Source: Streptomyces sp. NBC_00224 (GTDB lineage: Bacteria > Actinomycetota > Actinomycetes > Streptomycetales > Streptomycetaceae). Taken from it: DNA of 64,000 nucleotides. Below the pieces are notes generated by a model, which was not told the origin of the DNA, did not search any database, and saw only the letters and a program-made list of their open reading frames with translations. Below are positions 59,575 to 64,000 of this stretch, piece after piece. The first letter of the stretch is position 1, and each line of letters begins with the position of its first letter. Both the position numbers and the translations under genes were made by a program. The stretch spans positions 3,286,001 to 3,350,000 of the forward strand of contig NZ_CP108106.1 in assembly GCF_041435195.1 (NCBI RefSeq), read 5' to 3'.

Positions 59575-60934
59575 CCGCCTGAGCGCGAGGGCGGCGATCG
59601 CGGCGGCGACTTCGGGCTTCACCGAGCTGCACGCGCCCGAGCGGGAGCCCCGGCGGGAGACCGCGGCCGAGGGCCCGCTCGGCTGGGAGGGCTACGAGGC
59701 GTCACGGGCGCGCGCGAGGGAGCGCACGGGCGAACAGGAGTCGGTGATCCACGGCCGGGCGACCGTGGAAGGACAGGAGTGCATCCTCCTCTCCTTCGAA
59801 TTCGGCTTCCTGGGCGGCTCGTTGGGCGAACGTACGGGTGACCGCCTGGAGGCGGCCTACCGGGCGGCGCGGGAGCGGCGGCTGCCGCTGGTCTCGCTGA
59901 TCGCGACCGGCGGCAGCCGAATGCAGGAGGGCATGGTCGCGCTCACCCAGCTCCAGCGGGTGGCCCGCCAGTCCACCCTGCTGCGGTCGGCCGGGCTGCC
60001 GCAGATCGCGGTCCTGCGCGACCCGACGACGGGTGGCGGCTGGGCCACGCTCGGCGCGGGCGCGGACGTGGTCCTGGCGCTGCCCGGGGCGCAGGTGGGC
60101 TTCGCGGGTTCGCGGGTACGGCCCGCCGACGCGGATCCGGCGGCGTACGCGGCGGAGGGCCAGCTGGCGGCCGGGGCGGTGGACGCGGTGGTTCCGGCGG
60201 CGGAGCTGCGCGGGGTGCTGGGGAGGTGGCTGGGGCTGCTCTCCGGCGGGACCCCGGGCGGCCCGGTGCCCCCGGCCGACGTGCCCCCGGCGCTCGGGGG
60301 GACGGCGCTGCCGGGGACGGGCTGGGAGGCGGTGGAACAGGCACGCGCGCGTTCCCGCCCACGGGCGTCGGCATACCTGGACGCGTACTTCGACTTCCGC
60401 CTCCCCCTCCACGGGGACCGGTGCGGGGGTGTGGACGCGGGGATGCTGTGCGGGTTCGGGGAGCGGGCCGGACGTACGGTCGCGTACGCGGCCCAGGCCG
60501 GCACCCCCACGCACCCGGCGGGCTACCGCACCGCCGCCCGCCTCCTCCGCCTCGCCGACCGCCTGGGCGTCCCCGTCCTCACCCTGGTCGACACCCCGGG
60601 CGCGGCGAACGACGCGGCGGCGGAACGGGCGGGCCAGGGCGCGGCCGTCGCGGACTGCTTCGCGGCGGTGGCGGGGGTGGGGGTGCCGGTGACGACGCTG
60701 GTGATCGGCGAGGGCGGCTCCGGCGGAGCCCTGGCGCTGGCGTCCCCCGGCCGCACCTGGGTGACGCCGGACAGCTACTTCTCCGTGATCGCGCCCGAGT
60801 TGGCGGCGGCGATCCTGAAGCGGGGCGCGGCGGAGGTGCGGGGCACGGCGGACCAGCTGGGGGTGCGGCCGCAGGACCTGGTACGGCTGGGGGTGGCCCG
60901 GGGAGTGGTCTCCCCGGGCCACCCCCTTCCCTGA
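59567..60934 (+). CDS. Fused alpha/beta carboxyltransferase domain protein
   Basis: 455 residues. N-terminal half is crotonase-fold beta-type (ESVIHGRATVEGQECILLSF, PLVSLIATGGSRMQEGMVAL, DPTTGGGWATLGAGADVVLA) and C-terminal half alpha-type (YLDAYFDFRLPLHGDRCGGV, LTLVDTPGAANDAAAERAGQ, VIGEGGSGGALALASPGRTW). Such a fusion resembles acetyl-CoA carboxylase AccDA or the malonate decarboxylase carboxyltransferase. Overlap with matB suggests a joint malonyl-CoA function. No biotin carboxylase or carrier gene is nearby. The substrate is not certain. Confidence 0.82.
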   Translation: MADRLSARAAIAAATSGFTELHAPEREPRRETAAEGPLGWEGYEASRARARERTGEQESVIHGRATVEGQECILLSFEFGFLGGSLGERTGDRLEAAYRAARERRLPLVSLIATGGSRMQEGMVALTQLQRVARQSTLLRSAGLPQIAVLRDPTTGGGWATLGAGADVVLALPGAQVGFAGSRVRPADADPAAYAAEGQLAAGAVDAVVPAAELRGVLGRWLGLLSGGTPGGPVPPADVPPALGGTALPGTGWEAVEQARARSRPRASAYLDAYFDFRLPLHGDRCGGVDAGMLCGFGERAGRTVAYAAQAGTPTHPAGYRTAARLLRLADRLGVPVLTLVDTPGAANDAAAERAGQGAAVADCFAAVAGVGVPVTTLVIGEGGSGGALALASPGRTWVTPDSYFSVIAPELAAAILKRGAAEVRGTADQLGVRPQDLVRLGVARGVVSPGHPLP

Positions 60935-60957
60935 ACGGTTGCGCCGGTTACGCCCGG

Positions 60958-62217
60958 TTACGCCTCCGGGTTACGGGAGTCGTACCGCGCGAACCGGCGG
61001 CGGGTGACGCCGAGCAGCGTCACCGCGAGCACGCACGCGAGGCCGCCGCCCGTGACGGCGACCGTGGGCGAGGCGAGGTCGGCGGTGGTGCCCGCGAGGA
61101 AGTCCCCGAGCCGGGGCCCACCGGCGACGACGACGATGAAGACGCCCTGCAGCCGCCCGCGCATCTCGTCCGGCGCGGCGACCTGGAGCATGGTGTTGCG
61201 GAACACCATGGACACGGTGTCGGCGCACCCGGCGATGGCGAGGAAGACCAACCCGAGCCAGAGGTTGCGGGTCAGCCCGAACACGGCGATCGCGGCGCCC
61301 CACGCGCCGACGGCCAGCAGGATCGCGAGCCCGTGCCGGTGAATGCGGGCGAGCCACCCCGAGAACACCCCGCCGAGCAGCGCCCCGAGCGCGGGCGCGG
61401 CGACCAGGAGCCCGGTGGTACGGGCGTCACCGCCGTACCAGAGCGCGGCGACGGCCGGGAACAGCGCGCGGGGGTGCGCCAGGATCATGGCGCAGAAGTC
61501 GGAGAAGAACGTCATGCGCAGATTGGGCCGGCTGGCGAGGAAGCGGAACCCGTCGAGGACGGAGGCCCGCTTGGCGGCCGTACGGTCCCGGTCGGGCAGC
61601 ATCGAGGGCAGCCGCCACATCGCGTACAGGGAGGCGGCGAAGGTGACGGCGTCGATGAGGTACGCCGACTGGTACCCCGCGAACCCGACGATCAGCCCGC
61701 CCAGCATCGGGCCGAGCAGCGTCCCCGAGGTCATGGTGATCGAGTTCAGCGCGTTGGCGGCGGGTAGCTGTTCGGGAGGCAGCAGCCGGGGAATCATGGA
61801 GGACCGAGCAGGCCCGTTGAGAGCAGCACACACGGACTGCAGCGCGACGATCCCGTACAGGAACCACACGTGCGCGAACCCGGCGATCGCGGCGGCCGCG
61901 AGCCCCGCCGAGAGCACGGCGGACCCGGACGCGCTGCCCAGCCCGAGCCTGCGCCGGTCCACGGTGTCCGCGATCGCACCGCCGTACAGCCCGAACACCA
62001 TCAGCGGCACGAGGGAGAACAGCCCCACGAGCCCCACGCTGAAGCTGGACCCGGTGATGTCGTACACCTGGAGCGAGATCGCCAGGGAGGTCATGCCCTG
62101 CCCCACCCAGGAGATGGTGCTGCCGAACCACAGCCGCCGGTAGTCCGGGGAGCTGCGCAGGGGGGTGAGGTCGGCGAGTATTCGGGAGCGGGGTGGGGAG
62201 CTGGTGTCGGGGGTCAC
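60958..62217 (-). CDS. MFS transporter
   Basis: 419 residues, about 12 membrane helices. LWFGSTISWVGQGMTSLAIS at the start, MVFGLYGGAIADTVDRRRLG (motif A, loop 2-3) and SSMIPRLLPPEQLPAANALN typical of the tetracycline/macrolide-exporter-like (DHA3, Bacitracin/EntS) branch. Probably a drug or metabolite exporter. GTG start 62217. It converges with the carboxyltransferase gene at 23 bases. Confidence 0.9.
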   Translation of the reverse strand: MTPDTSSPPRSRILADLTPLRSSPDYRRLWFGSTISWVGQGMTSLAISLQVYDITGSSFSVGLVGLFSLVPLMVFGLYGGAIADTVDRRRLGLGSASGSAVLSAGLAAAAIAGFAHVWFLYGIVALQSVCAALNGPARSSMIPRLLPPEQLPAANALNSITMTSGTLLGPMLGGLIVGFAGYQSAYLIDAVTFAASLYAMWRLPSMLPDRDRTAAKRASVLDGFRFLASRPNLRMTFFSDFCAMILAHPRALFPAVAALWYGGDARTTGLLVAAPALGALLGGVFSGWLARIHRHGLAILLAVGAWGAAIAVFGLTRNLWLGLVFLAIAGCADTVSMVFRNTMLQVAAPDEMRGRLQGVFIVVVAGGPRLGDFLAGTTADLASPTVAVTGGGLACVLAVTLLGVTRRRFARYDSRNPEA

Positions 62218-62279
62218 GGGGGATGCTAACCGGTGCCGTGGGGCGGTTGGCCTGCGGGTCCTTTTCGGCCCGGTGTCTG

Positions 62280-62482
62280 TCTGCGGGTCGGCTGTGGTTG
62301 CTCGCGCAGTTCCCCGCGCCCCTGAGGGGGTTGCTGGGTGGCCGGGGTGCGGGCTTGCCCGGGGCGGTGCGGATTCGTCTGCGGGTCGACTGTGGCTGGC
62401 CGCGCAGTTCCCCGCGCCCCTTCTCGGCCCGGTGTTCGTCTGCGGGTCGACTGTGGTTGCTCGCGCAGTTCCCCGCGCCCCT
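62280..62482. repeat. Three direct family A units
   Basis: Units at 62280-62323, 62378-62422 and 62439-62482, each TCTGCGGGTCGxCTGTGG plus the core CGCGCAGTTCCCCGCGCCCC. Unlike elsewhere, all have the same orientation. Confidence 0.92.
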
Positions 62483-62537
62483 AAAGGCAGGACGGGGTCC
62501 GGCCAAATTCAGCCCCTCCGGCGTTTGAGGAGCGGGG

Positions 62538-62646
62538 TCCGGGGCGGAGCCCCGAAAGCGGGGTGCAGGGGCCGCAGGCCCCGCAACGGGGGTCCGGGGG
62601 CGCAGCCCCCGGGAAACCACCCTCACCCCCACCCACCCCCGGAGGG
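62538..62646. repeat. Family B repeat, copy 2
   Basis: Same order of hairpins as copy 1 (57974-58082), differing by a few bases, ending CCCACCCCCGGAGGG. Confidence 0.85.
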
Positions 62647-62680
62647 TTAAGGGAACGGGCGGGGTGGGGGGAATCAACCG

Positions 62681-63430
62681 TCAGATGCGCTCCGCGTGCA
62701 CGTACGACATCGGGTACACGATGCGCCCCTTCGCGTCGACATCGAACGCGTTCGGGTCGAACGGCAGCGTCCCACCGGTCTCGGCCCGCTGCTTCTCGAA
62801 GTACTCACGCGTGTGGTTCGTCGTGCACAGGCTGTCCTCGATCGCGAGGATGCGCCACGTGCCCTCCAGGTTGACGCGGAAGTTGTCCTTGCTGACACGG
62901 AGCTGCTGCGGCGGCAGCCCGACCAGCTCGGACTCCGCGAAGGCGAACAGGTGCAGCTGGGCCCCCGGCGCCGTCACCCGGTGCAGCGCGGCCGCGTACT
63001 TGCGCCGCTGCTCGTCGGTGAGGACGTGGTAGAGCCCGTAGTCGAGGACCGTCTCGAAGTCGCCCTCGACGCCCTCGAAGGCGGTCGCGTCCGACACGGC
63101 GAACTTCACATCGGCCCCGCGCTCCCGCGCCCGCTCCTGCGCCTGCTCGATCGCGGAGGGCGAGAAGTCGAGGCCGGTGACGCGGTGGCCGCGGCTCGTC
63201 AGGTGCAGCGAGTTCTGCCCGGTGCCGCACCCCGCGTCCAGCACCTTCCCACGGAACGCGCCGGACGCCTCCAGGGCGACCACGACCGGCTGCGGCTCGG
63301 GGATGTTCCAGGGCGCGAAGTCGAACTTCATGCCCAGGCCCTCTGTCCGCACCTTCCCCGCGTACAGCGGATCGAAGTTGGCACTGCCCGCCGTGTAGAC
63401 CTCGCCGCCCTGCGGTTCTTCCGTGCTCAC
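62681..63430 (-). CDS. Class I SAM-dependent methyltransferase
   Basis: 249 residues from GTG 63430 after GGGAGG. KVLDAGCGTGQNSLHLTSRG is SAM motif I (about 65-83), RVTGLDFSPSAIEQAQERAR motif II and FETVLDYGLYHVLTDEQRRK motif IV. C-terminal part (VNLEGTWRILAIEDSLCTTN, REYFEKQRAETGG) resembles thiopurine/thiol-type methyltransferases. Substrate unknown. Confidence 0.88.
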   Translation of the reverse strand: MSTEEPQGGEVYTAGSANFDPLYAGKVRTEGLGMKFDFAPWNIPEPQPVVVALEASGAFRGKVLDAGCGTGQNSLHLTSRGHRVTGLDFSPSAIEQAQERARERGADVKFAVSDATAFEGVEGDFETVLDYGLYHVLTDEQRRKYAAALHRVTAPGAQLHLFAFAESELVGLPPQQLRVSKDNFRVNLEGTWRILAIEDSLCTTNHTREYFEKQRAETGGTLPFDPNAFDVDAKGRIVYPMSYVHAERI

Positions 63431-63515
63431 CTGGTGCCTCCCCTTTGCGAATCGTGATGTGGTCAATCTCCCGGACCGAATCACCTCCGGACAAGCCCGG
63501 GCGGCTGATCAGACG

Positions 63516-63544
63516 TTCAATCGCGGGAACTCCGCGGTTGAACA
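63516..63544. promoter_or_regulatory. Inverted repeat upstream of TTGACA
   Basis: GTTCAATCGCGG and CCGCGGTTGAAC (one mismatch) around GAACT, followed 7 bases later by TTGACAATTCAAC (63552-63564), itself a TTGA-N4-TCAA dyad over a perfect -35 hexamer. Looks like an operator/promoter for a plus-strand gene or for the divergent methyltransferase. Confidence 0.5.
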
Positions 63545-63834
63545 CAGGGCTTGACAATTCAACGAAAGAGACGATGGAGGCGAAGGAAATGCGCCACGGG
63601 GTCGCGGGCCCGCCCCCGGCTCGCCGCGCCGACGCCCCAGGCCGCGCAGCCACGCCCCCCGCGCCCCACCGGCCCAGCCACGCCCCCCAGGCCCCCACGC
63701 CCGCCCGCCTGCGGCCGCGGCCCCGCCACCCCGGCGGACGCCACCCCGGGCGGCCCCCGCCCCGCCCCCGCCCCCGGGGCCGGGACCGGATCGGAATGCG
63801 GGGGAATTCAATTCACTCCCGGCCCATCTCTCCC

Positions 63835-63870
63835 GTACACGTACACGTACACGTACACGCACACATACAC
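63835..63870. repeat. GTACAC hexanucleotide microsatellite
   Basis: Four perfect GTACAC units followed by GCACAC and ATACAC, six units in all. Confidence 0.9.
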
Positions 63871-64000
63871 GCACCCGGAATCGGGAATTCACGGCGCCCG
63901 AAAGACGGCGCGGCGCACCACGGCGTATCGCAATTACGGGGAATGCGCCCCAGAACTCCGGAAGCCGCGAACCCCGGAACCCCGGAAGAAAGCCCGCCCC

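Larger units (their letters stand above)
62218..62680. other. Repeat-only gap
   Basis: 463 bases with no gene: three direct copies of a 44-base family A unit, one family B copy, and a family D-like end (GGGCGGGGTGGGGGGAATC, about 62650-62672) up to the methyltransferase stop. Any promoter for the MFS gene must lie in the first 60 bases. Confidence 0.6.
63431..64000. other. End-of-window region without a confident gene
   Basis: 570 bases. After a dyad-rich promoter-like patch, a plus-strand frame opens at ATG 63590 (GGAGG 8 bases before) and stays open to the window end, but it is Pro/Arg/Gly/His low complexity and includes a GTACAC microsatellite; a competing minus-strand frame covers the same bases. 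It might be the start of a gene continuing outside the window. Undecided. Confidence 0.35.

Noticed and set aside
63835..63870. GTACAC tandem repeat as a possible CRISPR-like array
   Set aside because: Simple hexanucleotide microsatellite without spacers. No CRISPR array or cas gene was seen anywhere in the window.
63590..64000. Open frame to the window end with GGAGG
   Set aside because: Low-complexity Pro/Arg/His composition, includes a microsatellite, and overlaps an equally long minus-strand frame; cannot be decided without more sequence.

Overview
The window looks like a core-chromosome segment of a Streptomyces (or a very close actinomycete). GC is very high with strong third-position GC bias, GTG/TTG starts are common, and the gene content includes the type II fatty-acid cluster fasR-fabD-fabH-acpP-fabF, a homodimeric pyruvate dehydrogenase E1, a multi-TerD tellurium-resistance block, an mbl-like gene and malonyl-CoA synthetase matB. 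From memory the gene order resembles the S. coelicolor SCO2360-2450 region; no search was run.

Layout. 1-6.5 kb: 5' end of a TMEM165/GDT1 Mn2+ exporter behind a yybP-ykoY riboswitch, a FetB-like permease, a secreted HNH nuclease, a PhoD-like phosphatase, DoxX and DedA membrane proteins, and small conserved proteins. 6.5-8.4 kb: a cobalamin-riboswitch-controlled cbtB-cbtA cobalt uptake unit, divergent from a histidine-phosphatase-fold protein without catalytic histidines. 8.6-12.6 kb: an accessory patch (extended SDR, TPR-type XRE regulator, degenerate serine-recombinase-like protein, a hypothetical, a short XRE protein) ending beside tRNA-Val(UAC). 12.9-15.3 kb: coiled-coil, DUF4383 and FmdB-like proteins.

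15.3-26.3 kb is the most striking block. On the minus strand a tightly coupled operon encodes a CitE-like lyase/aldolase, a phosphoribosyltransferase-TRSP-StiP fusion, a HAD phosphatase and an O-methyltransferase. Divergent from it is a TerD protein with a repetitive YGYPQP tail, followed by a TerA/TerD-like protein, a DUF475 (TerC-like) membrane protein, two full TerD paralogues, AhpE-type peroxiredoxin and DUF3052. This fits the predicted Ter stress system that pairs TerD/TerC proteins with synthesis of an unidentified phosphoribosyl-type metabolite.

26.7-45.5 kb: aceE, a MITE-like palindromic element at the promoter of a K+ channel gene, two related alpha/beta-hydrolases bracketing DUF4429 and a NarL-type two-component system, a MerR/aldo-keto reductase pair with a 19-bp-spacer promoter, a serine hydrolase, pirin, then fasR and fabDH-acpP-fabF. 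45.5-54.8 kb: SGNH lipoprotein, secreted pyroglutamyl-peptidase-fold protein with Cys-to-Ser at the nucleophile, 3-HIBADH-like dehydrogenase, LysR, EI24, Ohr, MDR reductase and divergent MarR. 54.8-64 kb: mbl-like gene, GAF-GAF histidine kinase with eroded ATPase domain, matB plus a fused carboxyltransferase, MFS exporter and a methyltransferase.

Two features recur. Intergenic gaps, especially convergent ones, carry related GC-rich palindromic repeats with the core CGCGCAGTTCCCCGCGCCCC, some of which have entered coding sequence. Many starts sit 6-7 bases after a TAnnnT or CAGGAT -10 box with no Shine-Dalgarno, suggesting leaderless mRNAs.
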